From an uncultured Beijerinckiaceae bacterium (GTDB lineage: Bacteria > Pseudomonadota > Alphaproteobacteria > Rhizobiales > Beijerinckiaceae), in NCBI GenBank assembly GCA_937873345.1, contig CALMRL010000551.1, positions 277 through 6,972 of the forward strand: a stretch of DNA of 6,696 nucleotides, given 5' to 3'. This document shows positions 1 through 6,007 of the stretch, one piece after another. Under the pieces are notes generated by a model, which saw only the letters and a list, made by a program, of their open reading frames with translations, was not told where the DNA came from and did no database searches. Made by a program: the position numbers and the translations under genes. How positions within the stretch are numbered: position 1 is the stretch's first letter; the number at the start of each line of letters is the position of its first letter.

Positions 1-210
1 GGGTACCCAGCTCGGGGCTGCCGGGTCCGGTGATCGGGCCAGAAAGCGTTCCGGACAGGCCCGGGTCGGGAAGCTGGAGCGTCGTCAGCAGGTCGAGCGG
101 GTTGGAAAGCGTGCCGAGCGTACCGGCGAGGTCGGCCTGGAAGAGCGCGAGCGGACCGGTGCCGAGGGTGGCGCCCGCGTCGAGGGCGAGCGTTCCGCCG
201 GAGACCGCGC
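1..210 (-). other. In-frame Gly/Thr/Leu-rich extension not homologous to homoserine dehydrogenase
   Basis: After LTSLAFGT (ending at 212) a homoserine dehydrogenase should continue with a Val-Asp start and an EGI..I...D segment of the catalytic domain. Here the open frame instead gives a Gly/Thr/Leu-rich, low-charge sequence containing GGTLALDAGATLGTGP, FQADLAGTLGTLSNP and SGPITGPGSPELGT. The other two minus-strand frames give Arg-rich shadow sequence, so a simple frameshift does not restore the enzyme. The tail has its own short periodicity (TLGT is seen twice), like repeat-rich surface or secreted proteins, but I do not recognise a family. An 11-of-12 to 12-of-13 base match, ccggtgccgaRgg, occurs at 156-168 and at 210-222, the second spanning the break. 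It could be a false join through microhomology or a real fusion. Confidence 0.55.
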
Positions 211-856
211 CGGTGCCGAAGGCGAGCGAGGTGAGGATGGCGAGCTTGTGCGCCGTGTCGAAGCCGCCGACGTCGAAGGTCGGATCGGCTTCGGCGTAGC
301 CGAGCCGCTGCGCTTCCGCGAGGCAGTCGGCGAAGGTGAGCTTCTCCGCCTCCATCCGTGACAGGATGTAGTTGCAGGTCCCATTGAGGATGCCGTAGAC
401 GCGCTCGATCCGGTTGCCGGCGAGCGTCTCGCGCAGGGTCTTCACCACGGGGATCGCGCCGGCGACGGAGGCTTCGAAGCGCAGCGCCACGCCGCTCGCC
501 TCGGCGAGCGCGGCGAGTTCGCCGCCATGGCGCGCCAGCATCGCCTTGTTGGCGGTCACCACCGGCTTGCCGGCCATGAGTGCGGTGCGCACGGCTTCGA
601 GCGCGACGCCGCCCTCGCCCCCGATCAGCTCGACGAAGCAATCGATGCCCCCGCTCGACGCCATCGCGACGGCATCGTCGAACCATTCGGCCGGGCCGGT
701 GTCGCGTCCGTCGCGACGGCGAGCGCTCACCGCGCGCACTTCGACGGCGCGTCCGGCACGTGCCGCGAGCGGCTCGGCTCGACGCCGCAGCAGCGCGAGA
801 ACCGCCGTGCCGACGGTGCCGAGGCCGGCGACACCGACACGCAGGGGAGGCGACAT
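1..856 (-). CDS. hom: Homoserine dehydrogenase, partial (3' end outside window, tail anomalous)
   Basis: This enzyme reduces aspartate semialdehyde to homoserine with NAD(P)H in the cytoplasm, at the branch to threonine and methionine. The start is ATG at 856-854, which puts the nucleotide-binding motif GLGTVG at residues 11-16, as usual for the family. Further matches are FVELIGG, then KPVVTANKAML (substrate domain entry), GILNGTCNYIL, and the signature AQRLGYAEADPTFDVGGFD followed by TAHK. The Lys of TAHK (about residue 204) is the expected catalytic lysine. The enzyme is normally about 430 residues; 285 lie in the window. From about residue 216 the protein stops resembling the family although the frame stays open (see the entry for 1-210). 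The ribosome binding site is weak (GGGT a few bases upstream). The gene lies 125 bp downstream of the secreted-protein gene on the same strand and may share its transcript. The N-terminal identification is firm; the C-terminal portion is not. Confidence 0.88.
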   Translation of the reverse strand, partial: MSPPLRVGVAGLGTVGTAVLALLRRRAEPLAARAGRAVEVRAVSARRRDGRDTGPAEWFDDAVAMASSGGIDCFVELIGGEGGVALEAVRTALMAGKPVVTANKAMLARHGGELAALAEASGVALRFEASVAGAIPVVKTLRETLAGNRIERVYGILNGTCNYILSRMEAEKLTFADCLAEAQRLGYAEADPTFDVGGFDTAHKLAILTSLAFGTGAVSGGTLALDAGATLGTGPLALFQADLAGTLGTLSNPLDLLTTLQLPDPGLSGTLSGPITGPGSPELGT

Positions 857-981
857 GACGACCCGTCGAGGTTGACTGGAGGGGGCTGCCGGCGGCCAGG
901 CCGCTCGGCATCGGCGCCGCGCGTCGGCCCGAGCGCCTGACAGTATGCGGTCTCGTCCGGTTTGGGTAGGCGGGGCTCCGG

Positions 982-1461
982 CTACTCCGCCGCCGCGGCC
1001 CGCGCCGTTGTCCCGGCTCGGGGGGCGGTCATCGAGCCGCCGGTCGCGGCGCGTCTGACTGATGATGGTGGGCGTTTGGCTCTGCCGACGAGCTTCGCTC
1101 CGGCATGCTCCATCTCGGCCTGCAACGCCGCGACGTTGGCGGCGTCGCGCGGCTTCGGGCGCACGGGATCCGTGCCGGTCAGCGGCGTGTAGTCGAGCGC
1201 GCCCGCGGGAAGGCGGCTGTCGCGCACGAAGTCCTTCGGCTCCGGCGTATCGGTCCAAAGACGACTGGACTTCAAGGTGTCGAGCGGCGACCCGTAGGTG
1301 TTGTTGTTGTGCTTGGCCGGCGGCCCGACGGTCTGCGCGAGGGCACCGGCGGCGAAGGCGAGTGACGCCAGGGCCGCGACGAGCACTGGTGCCGTCATCG
1401 GCCTCGGCGAGCGACGGCGTCGTGAAGCGGCGGCGAGGGATCGACGGCGGTGGTCGTGCAT
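982..1461 (-). CDS. Small predicted secreted protein, conserved-hypothetical type
   Basis: I recognise no enzyme family. The predicted protein has 159 residues. An Arg-rich start (HRRRSLAAASRRRRSPRP) is followed by a hydrophobic stretch PVLVAALASLAFAAGALA and an AxA-type signal peptidase site before QTVGPP, so export to the periplasm or beyond is likely. The mature part is short and polar: KHNNNTYGSPLDTL, SRLWTDTPEPKDFV, LDYTPLTGTDPVRPKPR, then an Ala/Arg-rich tail ending at a TAG (984-982). It has no cysteines and no membrane segment after the signal. The start is uncertain. ATG at 1398 would leave the signal peptide without positive charge, so I prefer ATG at 1461, with GGACGG just upstream; ATG at 1485 is also open. 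It is divergent from phaC with only 74 bp between starts and lies upstream of hom on the same strand. The WTDxPExKDFV and LTGTDPxRPKPR blocks look like a conserved family, from memory only. Confidence 0.65.
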   Translation of the reverse strand: MHDHRRRSLAAASRRRRSPRPMTAPVLVAALASLAFAAGALAQTVGPPAKHNNNTYGSPLDTLKSSRLWTDTPEPKDFVRDSRLPAGALDYTPLTGTDPVRPKPRDAANVAALQAEMEHAGAKLVGRAKRPPSSVRRAATGGSMTAPRAGTTARAAAAE

Positions 1462-1519
1462 TGGCCGTCCGATCGCATGGCACATCGCGGCACGATAGCC
1501 CGCTTTTGTGTTCGAACAG

Positions 1520-1535
1520 GGACAGGAGAGTTTCG
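1520..1535 (+). promoter_or_regulatory. phaC ribosome binding site
   Basis: The purine run GGACAGGAGAG lies just upstream of ATG 1536, with AGGAG about seven bases from the start. It decides the phaC start: the frame is open back to 1062, but the upstream part is Arg-rich, opposes the secreted-protein gene, and has no comparable site. Confidence 0.75.
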
Positions 1536-3104
1536 ATGACGTCCTCGGCGCCGCTCGATGACGCAGCATCGCTGAAGCCGCGCGCTGCTGCGCAGCCGGG
1601 CGGACCGCCGCCGGTTGTGCAGCCTGCCGCGACCGGGGAGGGCACGCCGCTGCCCGACTTCGAGAAGCTTGCCTTCAATGCCGCCCGCTTCCTCGAGCAG
1701 GGCGGCAAAGCGCTGGCCGCCTACCTCAAGCCCTTAGAGAACGGCAAGACGGCGAAGACCGACATGTCGGAAACGGTCACCGCCGCCGCTAGGTCGATCG
1801 GCAAGGTGGCCGAGCATTGGATGAGCAATCCCGGCCGGCTCGCGCAGGCGCAGGCGGCGATCACCGTGCCCCTCGTGCAGCTTTGGGGCCAGACATACCG
1901 GCGCCTCCCTGGTGAGGCGGCGGAGCCGGTGGTGCCGCTTTCCAAGGACAAGCGCTTCGCCGCCCCGGAATGGTCGCAGCTGCCGGTCTACGAGTTCCTG
2001 CGCCAGGCTCACGCCATCACCTCGGCTTGGGCCGACCAACTCGTCGACCAGGCCGGCGAGGTCGATCCGCGCACCCGCGCCAAGGCCAAGTTCTATCTGC
2101 GCCAGCTGACGACCGCACTGTCGCCGGCGAACTTCATCGTGACCAATCCCGAATTGATGCGCCAGACCTTCACCTCGTCGGGCGAAAACCTCGTGCGCGG
2201 CGCCAGGCTGCTGGCCGAGGACATGGAGGCAGGCGGCGGCACGCTGCGCATCCGCCAGAGCGACCCGAGCCGCTTCGAACTGGGCGTCAACGTCGCCGCG
2301 ACGCCGGGGAAGGTCGTCTATCGCAACGAGCTGATGGAGCTGATCCAATACGCGCCGACGACGCCCGACGTCTTGAAGCGTCCGCTTCTGATCGTGCCGC
2401 CCTGGATCAACAAGTTCTACATCCTCGACCTCAATCGCGAGAAGAGCTTCATCGCCTGGGCGGTGGCTCAGGGGCTGACCGTCTTCGTGATCTCCTGGGT
2501 CAATCCGGATGCGCGGCACCGCGAAAAGACCTTCGAGTCGTACATGCGCGAAGGCGTGTTCGAGGCGCTCGACGCGGTGAAGAAGGCCACCGGCGAGGCG
2601 CGTTCCCACGTCATCGGCTACTGCATCGGCGGCACGCTGCTCGCGTCGGCGCTGGCGGTGATGGCGGAGAAGGACGACGGGCGCATCGCCAGCGCCACCT
2701 TCTTCACCGCGCAGGCGGACTTCTCCGACGCCGGCGAACTGCAGGTGTTCATCGACGAGGAGCAGATCGCCGCCATTGAGCGACAGATGGCGGCCACCGG
2801 CTTCCTCGACGGCGCGAAGATGGCGACCACCTTCAACATGCTGCGGCCCGACGACCTTCTGTGGTCCTACATCGTCGACAACTACGTGAAGGGAAAGACG
2901 CCGGCTGCCTTCGACCTCCTGTTCTGGAATTCCGATTCGACGCGGCTGCCGGCGCCGAACCACTCGTTCTACCTCCGCAACTTCTACCTCGAGAATCGTC
3001 TGGCGAAGGGCGAGATGACTCTCGGAGGCGTGCGGCTCGACCTGTCGAAGGTGACGCTGCCGACCAACTACCTCGCTGACAGAGAGGACCACAACGCCAC
3101 CTAA
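1536..3104 (+). CDS. phaC: Class I poly(3-hydroxyalkanoate) synthase, prematurely terminated
   Basis: PhaC polymerises (R)-3-hydroxyacyl-CoA into polyhydroxyalkanoate at the granule surface. As read, the protein ends after 522 residues. The N-terminal third is variable and Ala/Pro-rich. The PhaC N-terminal region follows (FNMARFLEQGGKALAAYLKP-like start, WGQTYRRLPGE, FAAPEWSQLPVYEFLRQAH), then the alpha/beta hydrolase fold: PPWINKFYILDLNREKSFI, VFVISWVNPD, the lipase-like box GYCIGGT with nucleophile Cys363, and PNHSFYLRNFYLENRLAKGEM. Catalytic Asp518 is in REDH. TAA at 3102-3104 (codon 523) cuts the protein before the catalytic His, which lies in frame at codon 546. The Asp-to-His distance across the stop is 28 codons, the same as in the Cupriavidus necator enzyme (Asp480, His508), so nothing was gained or lost. 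Without the His the product should be inactive. Residues around the stop (LPTNYLADREDHNAT) are also unlike the usual LPxYNLAxREDHIAP. A consensus error is a serious alternative to true inactivation. Confidence 0.9.
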   Translation: MTSSAPLDDAASLKPRAAAQPGGPPPVVQPAATGEGTPLPDFEKLAFNAARFLEQGGKALAAYLKPLENGKTAKTDMSETVTAAARSIGKVAEHWMSNPGRLAQAQAAITVPLVQLWGQTYRRLPGEAAEPVVPLSKDKRFAAPEWSQLPVYEFLRQAHAITSAWADQLVDQAGEVDPRTRAKAKFYLRQLTTALSPANFIVTNPELMRQTFTSSGENLVRGARLLAEDMEAGGGTLRIRQSDPSRFELGVNVAATPGKVVYRNELMELIQYAPTTPDVLKRPLLIVPPWINKFYILDLNREKSFIAWAVAQGLTVFVISWVNPDARHREKTFESYMREGVFEALDAVKKATGEARSHVIGYCIGGTLLASALAVMAEKDDGRIASATFFTAQADFSDAGELQVFIDEEQIAAIERQMAATGFLDGAKMATTFNMLRPDDLLWSYIVDNYVKGKTPAAFDLLFWNSDSTRLPAPNHSFYLRNFYLENRLAKGEMTLGGVRLDLSKVTLPTNYLADREDHNAT

Positions 3105-3416
3105 TCTACGGTGTTCCGCGGTGCCAGGCTGTTCGGCGGCCCTGTTCGTTTCGTGCTCGCCGGCTCGGGCCACATCGCCGGCGTCATCAACCCACCGGGC
3201 AAGCCCAAGTACCAGCATTGGACTGGGCCGCAGCCGACGGACACGCTGGACTCGTGGATCGCTGAGGCCACGGAAAACAGCGGGTCGTGGTGGCCAGACT
3301 GGTTCACCTGGATCGAGGAGCAGGCGCCGCAGCGCGTGCCGGCGCGCCACGTTGGCGAGGGTCGCTTGCGCGCGCTCGGCGAGGCGCCGGGGGAATACGT
3401 CAGGGTGAAGAGCTAG
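3105..3416 (+). pseudogene. phaC: C-terminal remainder of phaC, downstream of the in-frame stop
   Basis: This continues the same frame as the preceding 522-residue PhaC and encodes its missing end: FRGARLFGGPVRFVLAGSGHIAGVINPP, with the catalytic His at 3171-3173, then KPKYQHWTGP, DSWIAEATE, GSWWPDWFTWI and a typical end GEAPGEYVRVKS before TAG at 3414-3416. It has about 103 codons, giving a full-length enzyme of about 626 residues, near the class I size. A GTG at 3111 could nominally start it, but there is no ribosome binding site and an isolated C-terminal fragment would not fold as an enzyme. It is best read as one broken or mis-sequenced gene, 1536-3416. Confidence 0.85.
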
Positions 3417-3425
3417 AACGACCCG

Positions 3426-3464
3426 CATATCGACATTGTCGGCGCTCTCGCCGACGGCGATATG
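3426..3464. terminator. Two-tier hairpin between phaC and tRNA-Asn, possible bidirectional terminator
   Basis: An inner perfect stem gtcggcg/cgccgac (3438-3444 with 3449-3455, loop ctct) sits inside an outer stem catatcg/cgatatg (3426-3432 with 3458-3464). It lies between the convergent ends of phaC and the tRNA-Asn gene, starting 10 bp after the phaC stop; the outer arm touches the tRNA CCA end. No T-run follows on either strand, so intrinsic termination is only a suggestion. Confidence 0.45.
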
Positions 3465-3538
3465 GCTCCCTGAGCAGGACTCGAACCTGCGACCGATCGA
3501 TTAACAGTCGATTGCTCTACCAGCTGAGCTATCAGGGA
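3463..3538 (-). tRNA. tRNA-Asn (anticodon GTT)
   Basis: On the minus strand a complete 76-base cloverleaf is visible. The acceptor stem is TCCCTGA paired with TCAGGGA, the D-arm is GCTCAGCTGGTAGAGC, and the anticodon stem ATCGA/TCGAT holds the loop CTGTTAA, giving anticodon GTT (Asn). The T-arm is GCAGGTTCGAACCTGC, and there is a discriminator G and an encoded CCA (3465-3463). It is divergent from tRNA-Cys and convergent with phaC. Confidence 0.96.
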
Positions 3539-3571
3539 CCATCACCGCCCCCGCGGGACGGCAAGGCGGCG

Positions 3572-3599
3572 CGTATACCAAGCCTTCGCAGACTTGCAA
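3572..3599 (-). promoter_or_regulatory. Putative sigma70-type promoter for tRNA-Asn
   Basis: On the minus strand, TTGCAA (3599-3594) and TATACG (3577-3572) are separated by 16 bases. The -10 box ends 33 bases before the tRNA 5' end, leaving a leader of about 25 bases. The region is AT-rich for this genome. Confidence 0.55.
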
Positions 3600-3647
3600 A
3601 GCTCTTCTCGGGCTCGGCCCGGGATACGAGCTGCACGGGATCGCCCA

Positions 3648-3676
3648 TTGCAGCGGGCTGGGCAGTCGCGCTATAG
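3648..3676 (+). promoter_or_regulatory. Putative sigma70-type promoter for tRNA-Cys
   Basis: TTGCAG (3648-3653) and CTATAG (3671-3676) are separated by 17 bases, 37 bases before the tRNA 5' end. The -35 box begins TTGCA like that of the opposing tRNA-Asn promoter. Confidence 0.55.
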
Positions 3677-3713
3677 CAGCGCGGCGCCGTGCGGCTCTGC
3701 CGCCTTCGCGCGA

Positions 3714-3787
3714 GGCCTCGTGGCGGAGTGGTTACGCAGAGGACTGCAAATCCTTGCACCCCGGTTCGATTCCGGGCGAGGCCTCCA
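3714..3787 (+). tRNA. tRNA-Cys (anticodon GCA)
   Basis: A complete 74-base cloverleaf. The acceptor stem is GGCCTCG paired with CGAGGCC. The D-arm is followed by the anticodon stem AGGA/TCCT around CTGCAAA, giving anticodon GCA (Cys). The T-arm is CCCGGTTCGATTCCGGG, with discriminator T and an encoded CCA (3785-3787). It has its own upstream promoter and is convergent with the DUF3572 gene 27 bp downstream. Confidence 0.96.
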
Positions 3788-3796
3788 CTGATGCTC

Positions 3797-3816
3797 CGCG
3801 AATGGGTCGCGTCCTT
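3797..3816 (+). terminator. Possible terminator hairpin after tRNA-Cys
   Basis: The stem cgcga/tcgcg (3797-3801 with 3807-3811, loop atggg) is followed by tcctt on the plus strand. It fills the short space between tRNA-Cys and the end of the convergent DUF3572 gene. The stem is short and the T content modest. Confidence 0.4.
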
Positions 3817-4108
3817 AATCCTCCGGTGACGGCGCTGTCGCCGCCAGCGCGAGGGCCGCGATTTCGTCAGGCGCAAGCCCTTGCTCGGCAGCGAAGGCAA
3901 GCAGCAGCGGCTCATCGCCGCCGAGATAGGCCCACAGGCTCTCGGCGAAGCCATCGCTTCGAATTGCCGCACGCAGACTTCCGAGATCGAAGCCGGTGAG
4001 GGCGAGAAAGCGCTCGAAGCGCTGCGAATCGGCCGCGAGAAATAGCAGCAGCGGGCCCGCCAGCGCTGCCATTCTCCGCTGGGGTGGTTGACTGCTTGCA
4101 CGCTTCAC
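3815..4108 (-). CDS. DUF3572 family protein
   Basis: A small alphaproteobacterial protein of unknown function, 97 residues with the chosen start. The core LLLFLAADSQRFERFLALTGFDLGSLRAA, then a loop, then LGGDEPLLLAFAAEQGLAPDEIAALAL matches my memory of DUF3572: helical, no signal peptide, no cysteines, with the FLALTG and DExLLLxFA blocks diagnostic. It ends at TAA (3817-3815). The start is a judgement. GTG at 4108 gives the usual family length and has AAAGGG upstream. ATG at 4072 would begin inside the conserved core. ATG at 4168 adds 20 residues unlike the family and has no visible ribosome binding site. It is divergent from divK across 109 bp that must carry both promoters; I recall this neighbourhood with divK in related genomes. 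The function is unknown; a link to DivK signalling is only suggested by position. Confidence 0.75.
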   Translation of the reverse strand: MKRASSQPPQRRMAALAGPLLLFLAADSQRFERFLALTGFDLGSLRAAIRSDGFAESLWAYLGGDEPLLLAFAAEQGLAPDEIAALALAATAPSPED

Positions 4109-4217
4109 GGCGACGCTTACCCTTTGGTCAGCCTGTCGAAGAATGATGAGGGACCGGCGTTCCCGCACGTCCGGATGAGGGCAGGTCCGTCAATAGGATC
4201 GTGCCAGGATCGTTGCC

Positions 4218-4598
4218 ATGTCCAAACGCGTCCTGATCGTAGAAGACAACGAGTTGAACATGAAGCTGTTCAACGACCTGTTGGAGCAGAGCGGCTTCGC
4301 GACGATCCAAACGCGGTCCGGCGTCGAGGCCGTGGAGCTGATCCGCACTCAGCGGCCCGATCTGGTGCTGATGGATATCCAGCTGCCCGAGGTATCGGGG
4401 CTGCAGGTGATCCAGTGGGTCAAGGACGACGAGGCGGTGCGGCACATCCCCATCATCGCCATCACCGCCTTCGCGATGAAGGGCGATGAGGAGAAGATCC
4501 TGCGCAGCGGTTGTGAAGCCTATCTCTCGAAACCGATCTCCGTCCCTAAGTTTTTGGAAACGATTCGCTTCTATCTCAACGGCCCCGAGGCAGCGTGA
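4218..4598 (+). CDS. divK: Single-domain response regulator DivK
   Basis: A 126-residue receiver domain with no output domain. Phosphorylated DivK controls the PleC/DivJ/DivL kinases and so CtrA activity, polarity and division in alphaproteobacteria. Visible features are the acid pair E9-D10 in VLIVEDNE, phosphoacceptor Asp53 in LVLMDIQLP, Thr83 in AITAFA, and Lys105 in YLSKPI. The sequence ELNMKLFNDLLE after the acid pair and the length are typical of DivK. ATG at 4218 has AGGA eight bases upstream. pleD follows seven bases after the TGA, the classic divK-pleD operon, with PleD probably regulated by the same kinases. No clear CtrA half-sites were seen in the upstream 109 bp. Confidence 0.95.
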   Translation: MSKRVLIVEDNELNMKLFNDLLEQSGFATIQTRSGVEAVELIRTQRPDLVLMDIQLPEVSGLQVIQWVKDDEAVRHIPIIAITAFAMKGDEEKILRSGCEAYLSKPISVPKFLETIRFYLNGPEAA

Positions 4599-4605
4599 GG
4601 ACGGC

Positions 4606-5976
4606 ATGTCAGCCCGCGTTCTGATCGTCGATGATTCCGTCCCGAACCTGATGTTGATGGAGGCGCGGCTCACTGCCGAATACCTCGATGTCGTCACCGC
4701 TTCCAATGGCCCCGATGCCCTGGCGATCTGCGCGCGGGGCGGTTGCGACGTGGTGCTCCTCGACGTGATGATGCCGGGCATGGATGGGCTGGAGGTGTGC
4801 CGCCGCCTGAAGCGCGACCCCGCGACCTTCCATATTCCCGTGGTGATGGTGACGGCGCTCGATCAGCCCTCCGACCGCAACCGCGCCCTTGAGGCGGGCG
4901 CCGACGACTTTCTGGCCAAGCCGATCGACGAGGTGGCGCTGCTCGCCCGCGTGCGCTCGCTGACGCGCCTCAAGGTGATGCTCGACGAGCTGCGTTCGCG
5001 CGCCGCCGATTCGGCCAATCTCGGCATCCCCGACCCAGTCGTCGCGGCCATGCGCGAGGAGACGGACGGCGCCGGTATCCTGCTCGTGGAGGATCGTCCC
5101 GCCACCGTGAACGCGATCCGCATGGCCCTTGGTACGCAATACGAGATCGACGTGGAGAGCGATCCGCAGGAAGCGTTGTTCAAGGGCGCCGAAGGGGCCT
5201 ACGATCTCTTCGTGGTGTCGCTCGGCCTGCACGGCCACGACGGCCTACGGCTGTGCTCGCAGTTTCGCTCGCTCGACCGGACGCGGCAGATCCCGATCCT
5301 GATCCTCGCCGAGCCGGAGGACCGTGTCCGCATCCTGCGCGGCCTCGACCTCGGCATCAACGACTACCTGCTCCGCCCGATCGACCGTAGCGAATTGACC
5401 GCGCGCGTGAGGACGCAGGTGCGCCGCAAGCGCTACACCGATCGGCTGCGAGACAACGTCAAGGCGACGATCGAGATGGCGGTGGTCGATAAGCTGACCG
5501 GCCTCAGCAATCGCCGCTACTTCGACACCAGTCTCGCGACGCTGGTCGAGCAGGCGGCGCGCAAGGGCCGAGCCCTGTCGCTGATGATCCTCGATATCGA
5601 CCACTTCAAGCGGGTCAACGACACCTACGGCCACGAAGCCGGCGACGAGATCCTGCGGGCCTTCGCCGCCCGAGTGCGGTGCATCGTGCGCTCGTCCGAC
5701 GTGCTGTGCCGTCTCGGCGGCGAAGAATTCGCCCTGCTGATGCCGGACACCGGCTTGGATGTCGCGGCGCGCGTCGCTGAGAGGGTACGCGGCGTGATCG
5801 AGCGCAAACCTTTCACCTTTTCCCCGAATCGCCCCGCGATCCCGGTAACCTCGTCCATCGGCTTGGCCGAGCGCGGCGGCGTCAGCACCGCAGAACCCCT
5901 GCTGCGCCTCGCCGACATGGCGCTTTACGAGGCAAAAGGCGCCGGCCGCAACCGCGTGTTCACGCGGGCGGCCTGA
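4606..5976 (+). CDS. pleD: PleD-type diguanylate cyclase response regulator (REC-REC-GGDEF)
   Basis: Makes cyclic di-GMP from two GTP when phosphorylated and dimerised; in Caulobacter it drives the swarmer-to-stalked change. The protein has 456 residues. Receiver 1 (about 1-120) has D9, D10, phosphoacceptor D53 in VVLLDVMMPGMDG, T83 and K105. Y26, implicated in Caulobacter PleD dimerisation, is at the same number. Receiver 2 (about 155-275) is degenerate: Ser205 stands where Asp is expected (LFVVSLGLHGHDGL), as in an adaptor domain. The GGDEF domain (about 290-456) begins DKLTGLSNRRYFD and has LDIDHFKRVNDTYGHEAGDE and the active site GGEEF (371-375). RSSD (362-365) is the RxxD inhibitory site, five residues before it, so product feedback inhibition is predicted. 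The GAGG ribosome binding site overlaps the divK stop (4597-4600), implying tight coupling. The start at 4606 is chosen on that basis. Confidence 0.95.
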   Translation: MSARVLIVDDSVPNLMLMEARLTAEYLDVVTASNGPDALAICARGGCDVVLLDVMMPGMDGLEVCRRLKRDPATFHIPVVMVTALDQPSDRNRALEAGADDFLAKPIDEVALLARVRSLTRLKVMLDELRSRAADSANLGIPDPVVAAMREETDGAGILLVEDRPATVNAIRMALGTQYEIDVESDPQEALFKGAEGAYDLFVVSLGLHGHDGLRLCSQFRSLDRTRQIPILILAEPEDRVRILRGLDLGINDYLLRPIDRSELTARVRTQVRRKRYTDRLRDNVKATIEMAVVDKLTGLSNRRYFDTSLATLVEQAARKGRALSLMILDIDHFKRVNDTYGHEAGDEILRAFAARVRCIVRSSDVLCRLGGEEFALLMPDTGLDVAARVAERVRGVIERKPFTFSPNRPAIPVTSSIGLAERGGVSTAEPLLRLADMALYEAKGAGRNRVFTRAA

Positions 5977-5983
5977 GCAGAGC

Positions 5984-6000
5984 CCGGCCGGACGCGCCGG
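5984..6000. terminator. Weak GC hairpin between pleD and rpmG
   Basis: ccggc/gccgg (5984-5988 with 5996-6000, seven-base loop) lies in the 31 bp between the convergent ends of pleD and rpmG. The stem is only five base pairs and there is no T-run, so its role as a shared terminator is uncertain. Confidence 0.25.
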
Positions 6001-6007
6001 AACGGCC

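Noticed and set aside
1..18. Cloning-vector-like start (gggtacccagctcgg, resembling KpnI/SacI polylinker)
   Set aside because: It differs from the common pUC polylinker (gggtaccgagctcg) and the following bases are not vector; GC-rich chance similarity is likely.
892..904. Palindrome gcggccaggccgc between hom and the secreted-protein gene
   Set aside because: The loop is too small, there is no T-run, and such palindromes are common at this GC content.
414..940. Plus-strand open frames opposite hom (153 and 137 codons)
   Set aside because: Ala/Arg/Ser-rich shadow translations of a well-supported minus-strand gene.
1479..1493. Sigma54-like element tggcac upstream of phaC
   Set aside because: The -24-like half is present, but the -12 half lacks GC at the required spacing.
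1062..1535. Upstream extension of the phaC frame to 1062
   Set aside because: The extension is Arg-rich, opposes the secreted-protein gene, and a strong ribosome binding site marks ATG 1536.
1734..3428. 564-codon open frame antisense to phaC
   Set aside because: It is the mirror frame of a high-GC gene: Arg/His/Asp-rich, no recognisable domain, no ribosome binding site, and it covers a gene with clear family motifs.
4109..4217. CtrA-binding sites upstream of divK
   Set aside because: Looked for TTAA-N7-TTAA-type half-sites and found none convincing.
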